Positions 1-8,267 of a stretch of 64,000 nucleotides of DNA are shown here, in pieces; within the stretch, counting starts at the first letter, position 1; every line of letters starts with the position of its first letter. This DNA is from DASYTH01 sp035712165. Its GTDB lineage: Bacteria > Actinomycetota > Actinomycetes > Mycobacteriales > Pseudonocardiaceae. The translations under genes and the position numbers were made by a program. Below the pieces are notes generated by a model. It did not search any database and was not told the origin of the DNA. It saw nothing but the letters and a program-made list of their open reading frames with translations. Location: NCBI RefSeq assembly GCF_035712165.1, contig NZ_DASTBH010000562.1, forward strand, positions 40,982 to 104,981, given 5' to 3'.

Positions 1-195
1 CCCGGCGAGACCAGGATGGGCCGCCACCTCGACCGCGTCTTCACCCCGTACGCCGAGTGCGACCAGGGCCACGTCGGCTTCCACCGCATGGGCGTCCTGT
101 TCGAGCGTGACGGCGCCGACCGCACCGTCCGGGTGTGCTCCTACCCCGGCTGCACCTGCACCTGGTCCGAACTGCTGATCGGTGGTGTCGCGTGA
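1..195 (+). CDS. Partial hypothetical protein, 3' end
   Basis: An open frame enters from the left edge and stops with TGA at 193-195, giving about 64 residues. It has cysteines at AECDQGH and at CSYPGCTC, so a small zinc-binding fold is possible. Its stop overlaps the GTG start of the next gene, which supports it as a translated member of the same operon. An ATG at position 16 could be a start, but the frame is open to the edge, so it is treated as 5'-truncated. I recognise no function. Confidence 0.6.
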   Translation, partial: PGETRMGRHLDRVFTPYAECDQGHVGFHRMGVLFERDGADRTVRVCSYPGCTCTWSELLIGGVA

Positions 196-800
196 CCGAG
201 CCCAACAAGATCCTCAACATCGATTCGCTGGCGCGCGGTGACAGCCACATGGTGGCCCGGTTCCTCGACACCTGGAACGCCGCCAAGGCCGAGCGCCGCA
301 CCTGGCCGCTTCCCTTCGACGCCGACTACGAGAAGCGCATGGAAGGCGTCAGCACGGACAAGCACCACGCGGCCACCCTGCTGCTCGGCGTGCTCGCCGG
401 GACCTGGACCCGCCACCTGCTGCGTGAGGCCGGAGTCAAGGACGGCGACCTGCCCCCGCCCACCTCGGCTCAGCAGCGCCGCCTCATCCGCATGATGAAC
501 GAGCACGGGCGTTCCGGCGACGACGGACTGGAGCTGCTCACCTCGTGGGCGCACTGCCTGCTCGTCGGCCGCACCCAGCAGCTGCACTACGACTTCGAGC
601 GGCTGGCCGGAGACATGCGCGTCGAGGTCCTGGAGTCGGTGGTCAACCACGTGCGGCGCACCAGCCCCCAGTTCAACGGCGCCGACCTGAAGTTCGCGAC
701 CCAGCCCGTTGGGGTTCCGCCCATTGGTTCACCCGAGACGCGCGCCCAGGTGGCCGCCGAACTGAAGCGCCGGATCGAAGGTGAGGCGGCCGATGAGTGA
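192..800 (+). CDS. Hypothetical protein
   Basis: A 202-residue soluble protein. The GTG at 192 is chosen because it overlaps the upstream stop (GTGA), the coupling style used throughout this operon; an in-frame extension to 135 is possible but would run over the previous gene. The sequence is mostly helical, with charged stretches such as LRRIEGEAADE-like segments at the end and no cysteine pairs or membrane segment. No family is recognised. It overlaps the next gene by 8 bases. Position in front of a helicase gene suggests an early-region accessory protein. Confidence 0.7.
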   Translation: MTEPNKILNIDSLARGDSHMVARFLDTWNAAKAERRTWPLPFDADYEKRMEGVSTDKHHAATLLLGVLAGTWTRHLLREAGVKDGDLPPPTSAQQRRLIRMMNEHGRSGDDGLELLTSWAHCLLVGRTQQLHYDFERLAGDMRVEVLESVVNHVRRTSPQFNGADLKFATQPVGVPPIGSPETRAQVAAELKRRIEGEAADE

Positions 801-1224
801 GCCGCCCGAGCTGTACTGGAGCCCCGAGCACGGGCTGATCTCGCGGACTCATCCCGACAGTCTCGGCGGTGGCCGCTACATCGCCGCCGAGTACCGCAGC
901 GGCCGGTACCTCAACGACGGGCTACCCGCCGACGCGGTGCGCCTGGTCGCCGGACGCGCCGCCGCCGAGCTACCCGTCATCCCCGGCGGGTTCAAACTCC
1001 AGCGCGACCGCGTGGCCTTCATCAGCTACGAGGGCAACTGGCACCTGATCGGCCCGGCCCGCATGCTGCCGGTCGGCCACCTGGTGCTTGTCGAGCGGTT
1101 CAGCGAGCCCGACGACCAGGAGGTGCTCGTGGGCACGCACGTCGCCGAGCGGACCGTGCGCCACGCCGACGGCGAGACCGTCACCTACGCCATAGCCGAG
1201 ATCGACAAGGGAGACAACCGGTGA
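793..1224 (+). CDS. Hypothetical protein
   Basis: A 143-residue protein starting at ATG 793 (MSEPPELYWSPEHG), inside the end of the preceding gene. It is acidic, with beta-rich segments such as GNWHLIGPARMLPVGHLVLVE, and has no membrane helix or catalytic motif that I recognise. Its stop overlaps the GTG of the next gene. It is likely a small cytoplasmic phage protein co-translated with its neighbours. Confidence 0.7.
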   Translation: MSEPPELYWSPEHGLISRTHPDSLGGGRYIAAEYRSGRYLNDGLPADAVRLVAGRAAAELPVIPGGFKLQRDRVAFISYEGNWHLIGPARMLPVGHLVLVERFSEPDDQEVLVGTHVAERTVRHADGETVTYAIAEIDKGDNR

Positions 1225-1685
1225 CCGAACCGACCCCCACCCCCGACGCCGCCGCCTCGGTCGCCGCCGTGGTGCGCGCCGCCGCCATGAACCAGGGCGA
1301 GATGTACCCCTGCCGCCTCGGGGTGTTCTGCGACCGCTGCCTGGACACCTTCGAGAGCGACTTCATCGTCTCCACCGAGATGACCCCGGCCGAACGGCTC
1401 GGCGTGGTGCGCAAGCACGTGGTGAAGCAACTCGGATGGACCTGCGACCAGCGCGGCGACTACTGCCCCAACTGCATCCCGGAGAAGCTCGCGCCCGAGG
1501 TCCTGCGCTTGGCCGCCGCCGAGGCTCGCCAGCGCGGCCATGACCTCCAGGCCGACTGGTTCGAGACCGCCGCCGACGACCACGCCGGAGAGCGCGGCTG
1601 CGCGGCCGAGGAGGGTACGCAGTGCACCGCCGAACGCGCCGCGCTGCGCACGCTCGCCTCCTACGGGGTCGAGGTGCCCCGGTGA
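1221..1685 (+). CDS. Zinc-ribbon-like hypothetical protein
   Basis: A 154-residue protein with paired cysteines, CDRC near residue 36 and CDQ...CPNC near residues 75-84, which is a typical spacing for a zinc ribbon. The rest is an acidic helical region with more cysteines (GCAAEEGTQC). The GTG start overlaps the upstream TGA, and its own stop overlaps the start of the helicase gene. A DNA- or RNA-binding accessory role is plausible but not shown. Confidence 0.7.
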   Translation: MTEPTPTPDAAASVAAVVRAAAMNQGEMYPCRLGVFCDRCLDTFESDFIVSTEMTPAERLGVVRKHVVKQLGWTCDQRGDYCPNCIPEKLAPEVLRLAAAEARQRGHDLQADWFETAADDHAGERGCAAEEGTQCTAERAALRTLASYGVEVPR

Positions 1686-3967
1686 CCGATACCCACCTCG
1701 ACCGCATCGCGGCCGTCGGCCGCGCGCTGGTCGCCGCCGTGGACGCCGGAGTCGTGCCCTACGCCGAGATCAGCCGGGGCGCCGCGCTGGCCAGCATGGT
1801 CCGCCGGGGCGCCACCCTGTCGGTCACCCAGGCCCGCACCGCGCACCGCCTGCTGTCTCGCTCGAACCTGGCCGCCGCCGGGATCCCGCTGCCGCCCGCG
1901 CCCGAGCCGGAGGCTCCGCAGGCAGCCAGCCCGCAGGCGGGCGGCGGCCAGTCGCGCAACGTGCCGGTGCTGCGCGTGCTCGCCGACGGCAAGATCGGCG
2001 CCACCGCCCCGTTCGCGTTCAAGGACACCCTGAAGCGGCTGGGCGGCAAACCCTCAAAAGAGGGTGGCGCGTGGGTATGGCGGTACGCGGCCACCCCCAC
2101 CAACGCGGCCAACCTGCTCGCCGCCCTGGAGGGCAGCCACGCCCAGGTCAGCCCGCGCGTCGCCGAGCTGGCGGCCGAGCATCACCGCAAGGGCGACCTG
2201 CTCGCGTTGCTCGACGAGTCGGCGCCGCTGCCCGAGTTCGCCGAGGCCGGTCTGATCAAGCCCGAGTGGAGCCTGCGCCCGCACCAGCGCCGCTCGGTCG
2301 AGTTCGGCAGCCATGCCTCGGCGAGCCTGCACGCGATCATCATGGGCGGCGGGAAGACGCTGGCGGCCATCGCCACGGTGAACCGCACCGAGGGCAAGCG
2401 GGTGATCATCGTCTGCCCGTCGAAGGTGCGCGGCGTGTGGCCGCGCGAGGTCCGCAAGTTCTCCGCGCAGGGCTGGCACATCGTGTCCGGCCTAAAGCCC
2501 TCGCGGCGGGCCAAGCGCGGCTTCGTGTCGCTCAACCTGGCCGAGCGCCTCCACGAGGCCGAGTCGTGCCTGTTCGACTGCGCCTGTGGCGCCCCGGTGC
2601 ACGCAGCCGTCATCAACTACGAGGCCCTGGCCCACGCGCCGTGGGCGGACTGGCGGCCCCCGGCCCGCATCGACGTCGCGATCTACGACGAGGTGCACCG
2701 CGTCAAGGCCCACAACGGCAAGATCTCGAAGAACCTGGCGAAGTGGGTCGACTTCACCGGCAAGCGCATCGGGCTGACCGGCACGCCGATGCCGCAGACC
2801 CCGCTGGACGTGTTCGGCATCTTCCGGGCGCTGGACCCCGGCATCTTCGGGGTGTCCTGGACCCTGTTCCGCTCGCAGTACGCGATCACCGGGCCGCTGG
2901 GCGACTACCACATCGTGGGCGTGAAGAACATCGAGGACCTGGCCGAGAAGTTCTTCTCGATCACCTACCGCCCCACGGTGGACCTCAAGCTGCCCGCCGT
3001 CACCGACATCACCCGCGAGTTCGAGCTGGAACCGGCCGCCCGCAAGATCTACGACCAGATCGACACCGAGCTGTGGGCGGACCTGTCCGAGACCGCCGAG
3101 GGCAAGGCGAAGGCTGCCGCGCTGGCCGACTTCCTCGCCGAGCACGGCGAGACCTTCCTGTCCGACCCGCTGTTCGCCCGCGCCGAGAACTTCCCGTTTG
3201 ACGGCGGCGAGGGCCTGGCCAACGAGTGGGACCTGACCGAGCGGGACGACTCGAAGACGGTCACGGCCGCGAACGTGATGGTCCGCCTGCTGCGCCTCCA
3301 GCAGCTCACCGGCGGCACCGTCACCGACGACGACGGCGAGAAGGTGCGCGTCTCCACCGGCAAGGCCGAGCTGCTCGAAGAGGTGCTCGACGAGGTGGGC
3401 TGCGTCGCCGGGGGTGACGAGCCGCCGGAGCCCACGGTGGTGTTCTGCCGGTTCCGCTCCGACCTGGACGCCGTCGAGGAGATCGCGAACAAGGCGGGCC
3501 TGCGCTACGCCGAGGTGTCCGGCCGCCGGTCCGACGGACTCACCATGGACTCGGAGATGAACCCGGATGTCGACGTGGTGGGGGTACAGATCCAGTCCGG
3601 CGGCACCGGCGTGGACCTGACCCGCGCCCGCGTCGCCGTCTGGTACTCCCTGGGCTACTCGCTGTCGGACTACCTCCAGGCTCGCAAGCGCCTGCACCGG
3701 CCCGGCCAGGAGCGGCCCGTGGTGATGGTGCACCTGCTGGCCGCCAACACCGCCGACATGGAGGTCTACGAGGGCCTGGAGTCCCGCCAGTCGCTGATCA
3801 CCACGGTGCTCAACGCGCACGGCATCGACGCCTCGGCGGTCGGCTTCACCGCGCCCGAGGAGGACACGACCGAGCGGTGGATCGAGGGCAAGGGCGAGGT
3901 CGTACTACCGTTCGACCGCCTGATCAAGAACGAGCGGGCGCGCGTCGGCGCACCCGTGGCTGGTTAA
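1682..3967 (+). CDS. SNF2-family DNA helicase/translocase
   Basis: A 761-residue superfamily 2 ATPase. Visible motifs are Walker A MGGGKT (residues 221-226), a DEVH box (336-339), LTGTP motif III (365-369) and motif VI QARKRLHRPGQ from residue 666, all in SNF2 order. The first 190 residues are an unassigned N-terminal extension with a proline-rich linker. Members of this family track along double-stranded DNA; phage members act in replication or recombination. GTG 1682 is chosen because it overlaps the upstream stop. It is the largest gene of this operon and is followed by a strong ribosome site for the next gene. Confidence 0.93.
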   Translation: MTDTHLDRIAAVGRALVAAVDAGVVPYAEISRGAALASMVRRGATLSVTQARTAHRLLSRSNLAAAGIPLPPAPEPEAPQAASPQAGGGQSRNVPVLRVLADGKIGATAPFAFKDTLKRLGGKPSKEGGAWVWRYAATPTNAANLLAALEGSHAQVSPRVAELAAEHHRKGDLLALLDESAPLPEFAEAGLIKPEWSLRPHQRRSVEFGSHASASLHAIIMGGGKTLAAIATVNRTEGKRVIIVCPSKVRGVWPREVRKFSAQGWHIVSGLKPSRRAKRGFVSLNLAERLHEAESCLFDCACGAPVHAAVINYEALAHAPWADWRPPARIDVAIYDEVHRVKAHNGKISKNLAKWVDFTGKRIGLTGTPMPQTPLDVFGIFRALDPGIFGVSWTLFRSQYAITGPLGDYHIVGVKNIEDLAEKFFSITYRPTVDLKLPAVTDITREFELEPAARKIYDQIDTELWADLSETAEGKAKAAALADFLAEHGETFLSDPLFARAENFPFDGGEGLANEWDLTERDDSKTVTAANVMVRLLRLQQLTGGTVTDDDGEKVRVSTGKAELLEEVLDEVGCVAGGDEPPEPTVVFCRFRSDLDAVEEIANKAGLRYAEVSGRRSDGLTMDSEMNPDVDVVGVQIQSGGTGVDLTRARVAVWYSLGYSLSDYLQARKRLHRPGQERPVVMVHLLAANTADMEVYEGLESRQSLITTVLNAHGIDASAVGFTAPEEDTTERWIEGKGEVVLPFDRLIKNERARVGAPVAG

Positions 3968-3984
3968 CCAACCGGGAGGAATGT

Positions 3985-4434
3985 ATGACGGAACCTGACA
4001 GCAACGACCCGTGTCGTCGGTGCGAGCACCCCCGCAGCGCCCACTTCGGGGAAGGGCCGAACGGCACCGGCTGCACCGTCGAGTTCGGCAAGGCGGGCCG
4101 GGTGCCCACCACCGCGCTCGGCGGCGTCTGCCCCTGCCACAACTTCGTGTTCGCGCCCGCCGCCGAGCAGCCCGAGGAGTCGGAGCCCGAGCAGCTGGAC
4201 GGCCCCAAGATGTACGCCGATGGGCTCGGCTACCTGCGGCTCGCCCGGTCCAGCAGCGTCCCGCACGTCGTACGAGAGGCATGCGACCGGGCGCGCACCC
4301 ACTTCGCCGGAGCGCAGGCGTTCGTGCTCGGGCGCATCGCCATCGACAACGGCGTCGGTGACCTCGAAGAGAGGCGCTGGCTGGCCGCGCTGGCGGGCGA
4401 GGACGAACTGCCCGAGGAGGACACGACTGCATGA
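3985..4434 (+). CDS. Zinc-finger hypothetical protein
   Basis: A 149-residue protein with an N-terminal Cys/His cluster (CRRCEHPRSAH, then single C, then CPCHNF), followed by an acidic linker and a helical C-terminal part. The ATG at 3985 has a strong ribosome site within ACCGGGAGGAATGT. The same Cys/His layout recurs in the 69-residue product at 53.3-53.5 kb, so the two are probably related. This type of small metal-binding protein is common in actinophages, without an assigned role. Confidence 0.75.
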   Translation: MTEPDSNDPCRRCEHPRSAHFGEGPNGTGCTVEFGKAGRVPTTALGGVCPCHNFVFAPAAEQPEESEPEQLDGPKMYADGLGYLRLARSSSVPHVVREACDRARTHFAGAQAFVLGRIAIDNGVGDLEERRWLAALAGEDELPEEDTTA

Positions 4435-4712
4435 AGACCATGCTCAAGCTCACGCTGGACCTGACCGACGAGCAGGTGAAGCAGCTGCCCGCCGGGGCGG
4501 TCGTCCGACACGTCGGTGAGCAGCGCGGCAACATCACCCTGTGGTTCGAGAGCGACTTCGACCTCATGGACCGCAAGGACAGCGAGGGCCTGGAGTCCCG
4601 CCGGTTCCTGATTCGGGGCACCGGCCACCCCATCCCGGACGGCGTGGCCTACCTCGGCACGGTGCCGATGGCCTCGTTCGTGTGGCACGTCTTCGAGCAG
4701 GCGACCGCATGA
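4431..4712 (+). CDS. Hypothetical protein
   Basis: A 93-residue protein whose ATG overlaps the upstream TGA and whose own stop overlaps the exonuclease start. It contains alternating hydrophobic strands (NITLWFESDFDLMD, RRFLIRGTGHPIP), suggesting a small beta fold. No cysteines, membrane helix or known motif are seen. Translation is clearly coupled to both neighbours. Confidence 0.7.
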   Translation: MKTMLKLTLDLTDEQVKQLPAGAVVRHVGEQRGNITLWFESDFDLMDRKDSEGLESRRFLIRGTGHPIPDGVAYLGTVPMASFVWHVFEQATA

Positions 4713-5503
4713 GCCGCGCCCCGTGGCTGGACGGCCGCATCCACGCCTTCGACCTGGAGACCACCGGGATCGACGTCGAGAACGACCGCATCGTCACCGG
4801 CACCTGGCTGACCGGCTCGGCCGACGGCCTGGAGTCCACCACCAACTGGCTGGTAGACCCCGGCGTCGAGATCCCCAAGCAGGCCAGCGACGTGCACGGG
4901 GTCACCACGGAGTACGCCCGCGAGCACGGCGGTGACCCGCGCGAGGCGGTCGGCCAGATGGTCGAGCTGCTGTGCCAGGCGTGGGTGGCTCGCGAGCCGG
5001 TGGTGATCTACAACGCCCCCTACGACCTGACCCTGCTGGACCGGGAGATGCGCCGCCAGGACTGGCCCGGCTACCCGGAGGGCCTGCTGGCCAGCCCGGT
5101 CGACGAGGACGGCAACGTGTGCCCGCCGCTGGTGGTGGACCCGCTGGTGTGCGACAAGCGCCTGGAGAAGTACGTGCGGGGCAAGGGCGGGCGCAAGCTG
5201 GTCAACGCCTGCGCTCGCTACGGCATCGTGCTCACCGACGAGGAGGCCCACACCTCGCAGGGCGACACGACCGCCGCGTGGCGGCTGGCCTGGAAGATGG
5301 CCCACCGGATGCCGATCAGCGGCATGACCCTCCACGAGCTACAGGAAGCCCAGCGCGACTGGCACCGCGCCCAGGCGCGGGACTTCGCGAACTACCTGGC
5401 CAAGACCGGCAAGGCCGCCGACGCCGAGCGGGTGCGCGGTGAAGCCGGGCAGTGGCCGATCCGCCCGTTCGTCGCGGCGACCACCGAGACGGTTCCGCTG
5501 TAG
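4709..5503 (+). CDS. DEDDh 3'-5' exonuclease (DnaQ-like)
   Basis: A 264-residue exonuclease. Exo I is FDLETTG (D15, E17), Exo II lies in YNAPYDLTLLD, and Exo III is HTSQGD (H181, D186), which defines the DEDDh class of proofreading or recombination 3'-5' exonucleases. It has no polymerase domain, so it is a stand-alone enzyme. ATG 4709 overlaps the previous stop. It is the last gene of this operon, followed by a strong hairpin terminator. A second DEDDh enzyme lies at 12.8 kb. Confidence 0.92.
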   Translation: MSRAPWLDGRIHAFDLETTGIDVENDRIVTGTWLTGSADGLESTTNWLVDPGVEIPKQASDVHGVTTEYAREHGGDPREAVGQMVELLCQAWVAREPVVIYNAPYDLTLLDREMRRQDWPGYPEGLLASPVDEDGNVCPPLVVDPLVCDKRLEKYVRGKGGRKLVNACARYGIVLTDEEAHTSQGDTTAAWRLAWKMAHRMPISGMTLHELQEAQRDWHRAQARDFANYLAKTGKAADAERVRGEAGQWPIRPFVAATTETVPL

Positions 5504-5517
5504 CCGGACCGCACGAG

Positions 5518-5551
5518 ACAGCCCCCGCGTTCGCCCGGACGCGGGGGCTGT
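5518..5551 (+). terminator. Rho-independent-type hairpin
   Basis: A perfect 13-bp stem (ACAGCCCCCGCGT with ACGCGGGGGCTGT) and an 8-base loop lie 15 bases after the exonuclease stop and are followed by TTCGG. The U-tract is poor, as is usual in GC-rich actinobacteria. The rest of the 5504-5748 gap holds no convincing gene; a second imperfect hairpin (GGTTGC...GCAACC, 5710-5738) lies just before the next promoter. Confidence 0.75.
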
Positions 5552-5748
5552 TCGGTAAAGCAGGCCCATACGTCCTGCACCGGCTGAGGGTGGGCGCCCG
5601 CGCTACCCGACGACGGCCCGCGACCAGAGAGTTCGAGCGGCGGTCTGTGACGACAGCGAAGCTCGGAGGCATCCCCGACACGGCGCGTAGGCGCCCACCA
5701 TGGCGCAAGGTTGCCGCATGGGTGCGGGAATGCGCAACCCTTCATGGG

Positions 5749-5778
5749 TTGACTAGCCGGTAAGACAGCGGCTAGACT
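5749..5778 (+). promoter_or_regulatory. Dyad-spacer promoter
   Basis: TTGACT, an 18-bp spacer and TAGACT. The spacer starts AGCCG and ends CGGC, making the GCCG-N9-CGGC dyad shared with other promoters in the window. The predicted transcript starts near 5785 with GTTCCGC, then a CCAGGAGG ribosome site. Confidence 0.75.
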
Positions 5779-5815
5779 TGAGGTGTTCCGCAAGGCAGAC
5801 ACCCAGGAGGTGACG

Positions 5816-6259
5816 ATGACAGAACTGCGCAAGGCGGTCGAGGTGTTCAAGGCGCTGGAGCGCCACCGCCAGTCCGGCTACTCGGGCTGGGTCTGGTACT
5901 CCCCCGGCGACTCCACCCGCTACCGCGCTCACCTGATCCAGGCCACACCGGTCCACGCCGACGGCCCGATGGAGCAGGTGCCGATGACGCGCATCCTGCT
6001 CGTGCAGGTGATCCACGACCCGGTCAACCCCAAGAGCGTGCTGGTGCACGAGCCCAGCGAGTGGTCCAAGTTCACCCCCGAGATGTGGGTGAACCTCGGG
6101 CACCCGATGGGTTGGTGGGCAGCCGTCCGGCCGCTGCTGGCCGCGCTGGGCTGGACCGACGAGGACTACTCGTCCGTCGAGTTCAACCGGTCCGACGCCG
6201 ACGACATGGACTACCTGCTGCGGCGTCAGAACAGGCGCCAGCCTGCGAGGATCCGCTGA
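5816..6259 (+). CDS. Hypothetical protein
   Basis: A 147-residue protein; ATG 5816 has the ribosome site CAGGAGGTGACG and is the first gene after the dyad-spacer promoter. It is rich in Trp and Pro (GWVWYSPGDSTRYR, GHPMGWWAAVRPLLAALGW) and ends in a basic tail. No known family is recognised. Its TGA overlaps the next ATG. Confidence 0.75.
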   Translation: MTELRKAVEVFKALERHRQSGYSGWVWYSPGDSTRYRAHLIQATPVHADGPMEQVPMTRILLVQVIHDPVNPKSVLVHEPSEWSKFTPEMWVNLGHPMGWWAAVRPLLAALGWTDEDYSSVEFNRSDADDMDYLLRRQNRRQPARIR

Positions 6260-7044
6260 TGAACGACGACATGTTCGGCCTTTTTCAGGTCGCCTCGCCC
6301 ATGCGTAGCGACCCGCCCGGCACCTTCTGGACCGAGGACGGCAAGAAGGGTCGCGCGTCGTACCTGCCCAGTGACATTCGGATCGCGGTAGACCCGGCCG
6401 TTCCCGACGGCGCCATGATCGTGATCGACGAGGCGTCCGGGCTGTTCGCGGACGTCGCCCGCAGAAGCCGCAAGACCGGTGTGACCTACACCGACTGGGC
6501 CTACCGGCAGTTCCCCAGCCTGAAGAGGTTCATCGAGCAGTACAGCACGTTCGTTCCGCAGGACAACAACAACCCGAAGGAGAAGTACACGATGGACATG
6601 TCCGGTATCGCGCGGATGCGCGAGGACCTGGAGAACATGCTGAAGACGTTCGCCGGGATGGTGGCGGTCGTCGAGCGGTTCGGCGGCGAGCCGGGCGACG
6701 GCACGGTGATCAAGTTCGAGCACACCTTCGAGGCCGACTTGCTCCGCAACGAGGAGGCCAAGGTCTACGACTACGTGGCCGTGCGGAAGTTCGGCAAGTG
6801 GTACGTCTCGGGCCGCCCGTTCAGCGGCAAGGCGGTCAAGTGGGCCGAGCTGCTGGAGTTCATCGGCGAGGGCCGCGCGTGGGTCTGCTCGGAGTTCACC
6901 GAGGTTCCGGTGCCGGGCGCGTCCGCCTCGTCGGCCGACCAGGACAAGGCGGCGGCGGTCGCGGAGCTGCTCGCCAACGCGAGCGGCCGGGACACCGCCG
7001 AGGTGGCGGCCGAGGTCGTGGCGCTGCTGCGCGAGTCCAAGTAG
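6259..7044 (+). CDS. Hypothetical protein
   Basis: A 261-residue protein in two parts. Residues 1-110 are a compact domain (DIRIAVDPAVPDGAMIVIDE). Residues 112 to the end begin with a helical stretch around MARMRED-like sequence and continue to a conserved-looking KFGKWYVSGRPFSGK segment and a C-terminal Ala-rich helix. An internal ATG at 6592 has its own AAGGAG ribosome site, so a shorter second product is possible. A strong terminator follows. Function not recognised. Confidence 0.7.
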   Translation: MNDDMFGLFQVASPMRSDPPGTFWTEDGKKGRASYLPSDIRIAVDPAVPDGAMIVIDEASGLFADVARRSRKTGVTYTDWAYRQFPSLKRFIEQYSTFVPQDNNNPKEKYTMDMSGIARMREDLENMLKTFAGMVAVVERFGGEPGDGTVIKFEHTFEADLLRNEEAKVYDYVAVRKFGKWYVSGRPFSGKAVKWAELLEFIGEGRAWVCSEFTEVPVPGASASSADQDKAAAVAELLANASGRDTAEVAAEVVALLRESK

Positions 7045-7069
7045 GACTACCCACAGTAGACAGAGGAGG

Positions 7070-7107
7070 CCGGTATCCCCCGCGCGGGTGATACCGGTTT
7101 CTTCTTT
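7070..7107 (+). terminator. Rho-independent terminator
   Basis: The stem CCGGTATC/GATACCGG (7070-7077 with 7090-7097) is followed at once by TTTCTTCTTT, the best U-tract in the window. It ends the 5.8-7.0 kb operon and insulates it from the promoter 10 bases downstream. Confidence 0.88.
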
Positions 7108-7117
7108 GGACAAAACA

Positions 7118-7147
7118 TTGACAAGCCGCTCTGAGCGCGGCTAGCTT
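7118..7147 (+). promoter_or_regulatory. Dyad-spacer promoter
   Basis: TTGACA, 18-bp spacer, TAGCTT. The spacer carries AGCCG at its left end and CGGC at its right end (GCCG-N9-CGGC). It drives the leader peptide and metallophosphoesterase genes. Confidence 0.78.
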
Positions 7148-7161
7148 CCATGGGAGAGAAG

Positions 7162-7209
7162 ATGTCTGACCAGCTCAACGACACTTCGCGTCAGGAGGTA
7201 ACGCGGTGA
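7162..7209 (+). CDS. Possible 15-residue leader peptide
   Basis: An ATG at 7162 preceded by GGGAGAGAAG opens a 15-codon frame (MSDQLNDTSRQEVTR) whose TGA overlaps the GTG start of the metallophosphoesterase. An in-frame ATG at 7150 would add four codons. It lies directly after the promoter, so it may couple or regulate translation of the next gene. Its size makes chance hard to exclude. Confidence 0.35.
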   Translation: MSDQLNDTSRQEVTR

Positions 7210-7994
7210 ACCCCGCCCGCCCCGGATGGCGCGCACTCAAGACCAAGATGTGGTTCTCGGCCGATCTGCACTTCGGCCACGCCAGCATCATCGAACACTG
7301 CGACCGGCCATTCCGGACTCTCGACGAGATGCACGAGGCCATCATCGCCCGCTGGAACGAGCGCGTCTCCCCCGATGACACCGTGTGGCTGCTCGGTGAC
7401 ATCGCGCTCGGCGACCGGGACGTCACGCTGCCCCTGGTGCGCCGCCTGCACGGCCACAAGCGGCTCGTCGCGGGCAACCACGACCTGTGCTTCCACGGAC
7501 GCAAGGTCCGCAACGCCGACGGCGAGGTCATCTCGCAGGGCATGAGCAAGGCCGAGCTGGCGCGCATGGTCCAGTGGTACCGCGACGCCGCCGGGTTCGA
7601 CGCGGTGATCACCGGCGAGGCGATCCGCCGCAGCGGCTACGCCATCCACGTCCCACTGCTCGGCGGCCCGATGTTCGGCCACCCCACCGTGCTCGTCTCG
7701 CACTTCCCCTACACCGGCGAGTCCCGCAGCGACTACCCCGATCGGTACGTGGAGTACCGGCCCCAGCTGCCCAAGCGCGGGGTCGCGCCGTGGCTGATAC
7801 ACGGGCACGTCCACACGCAGTGGGCGATCGATCCGGCGATGCACCAGATCAACGTCGGGGTGGACGTCTGGGATTTCGCCCCGGTCGGCGCCGACGAGCT
7901 GGCCGCCCTGATCGAGGACTTCGACCCCGGCTTCGCCGACCGCCAGCTGACCGCCATGGAGGCGGCGGCCAAGGTCCGCGAGGCCAAGAGGTAG
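7206..7994 (+). CDS. Calcineurin-like metallophosphoesterase
   Basis: A 262-residue enzyme with the complete metal-binding set: DLHFGH (D20, H22), GD near residue 62, GNHD (90-93), a lone His in SHFPY and HGHVH (199-203). It resembles stand-alone phage-encoded phosphoesterases, whose substrates range from cyclic nucleotides to nucleic acid ends; the substrate cannot be told here. GTG 7206 has a CAGGAGG ribosome site. A 7-bp hairpin (CCACAGG/CCTGTGG) follows at 8006-8022. Confidence 0.9.
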   Translation: MNPARPGWRALKTKMWFSADLHFGHASIIEHCDRPFRTLDEMHEAIIARWNERVSPDDTVWLLGDIALGDRDVTLPLVRRLHGHKRLVAGNHDLCFHGRKVRNADGEVISQGMSKAELARMVQWYRDAAGFDAVITGEAIRRSGYAIHVPLLGGPMFGHPTVLVSHFPYTGESRSDYPDRYVEYRPQLPKRGVAPWLIHGHVHTQWAIDPAMHQINVGVDVWDFAPVGADELAALIEDFDPGFADRQLTAMEAAAKVREAKR

Positions 7995-8001
7995 CAGCAA
8001 C

Positions 8002-8034
8002 CAGTCCACAGGGTGCCTGTGGATATGTGGACAA
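8002..8034. other. Cluster of DnaA-box-like 9-mers
   Basis: Three overlapping sites: CAGTCCACA (8002-8010), TGTGGATAT (8018-8026) and TGTGGACAA (8026-8034). The last is a perfect reverse complement of TTGTCCACA, the DnaA-box form of Streptomyces and mycobacteria. Two of them form a hairpin. Three 9-mers are few for an origin, so this is only suggestive. Confidence 0.3.
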
Positions 8035-8051
8035 CCGGGAGATCAACCACT

Positions 8052-8267
8052 TTGGCCAGCAAGGGCAAGAACAAGAAGTGCGTGGCCACACGCGCACCGC
8101 GTTACGTCAGCCAGGCCGCAGCTGACGAAGCAATCCTCGACAGCAAGATCAAGTCCGCGATCAACGGATCACGCGCCGACGAGGGCCGCGAGGCCCAGAT
8201 CTGCCTGACCTGCGGCGGCTGGCACATCGTGACCAGGTCCAGGCGCGAGCGGCGGGCCGAGACGTGA
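8052..8267 (+). CDS. Small zinc-finger-like protein
   Basis: A TTG start at 8052 with ribosome site CGGGAG gives 71 residues. It has a basic N-terminus (KGKNKKC), a central helix and a C-terminal CLTCGGWHIVTR motif, a short treble-clef-like CxxC...H end seen in many actinophage proteins. A GTG at 8013 would extend it through the hairpin and is less likely. The stop overlaps the next GTG. Confidence 0.65.
   Translation: MASKGKNKKCVATRAPRYVSQAAADEAILDSKIKSAINGSRADEGREAQICLTCGGWHIVTRSRRERRAET

Noticed and set aside
1540..3201. Long + strand frame overlapping the SNF2 gene
   Set aside because: The product is Arg/Pro/Gly-rich with no motif; it is the usual GC-driven shadow frame of a real gene.
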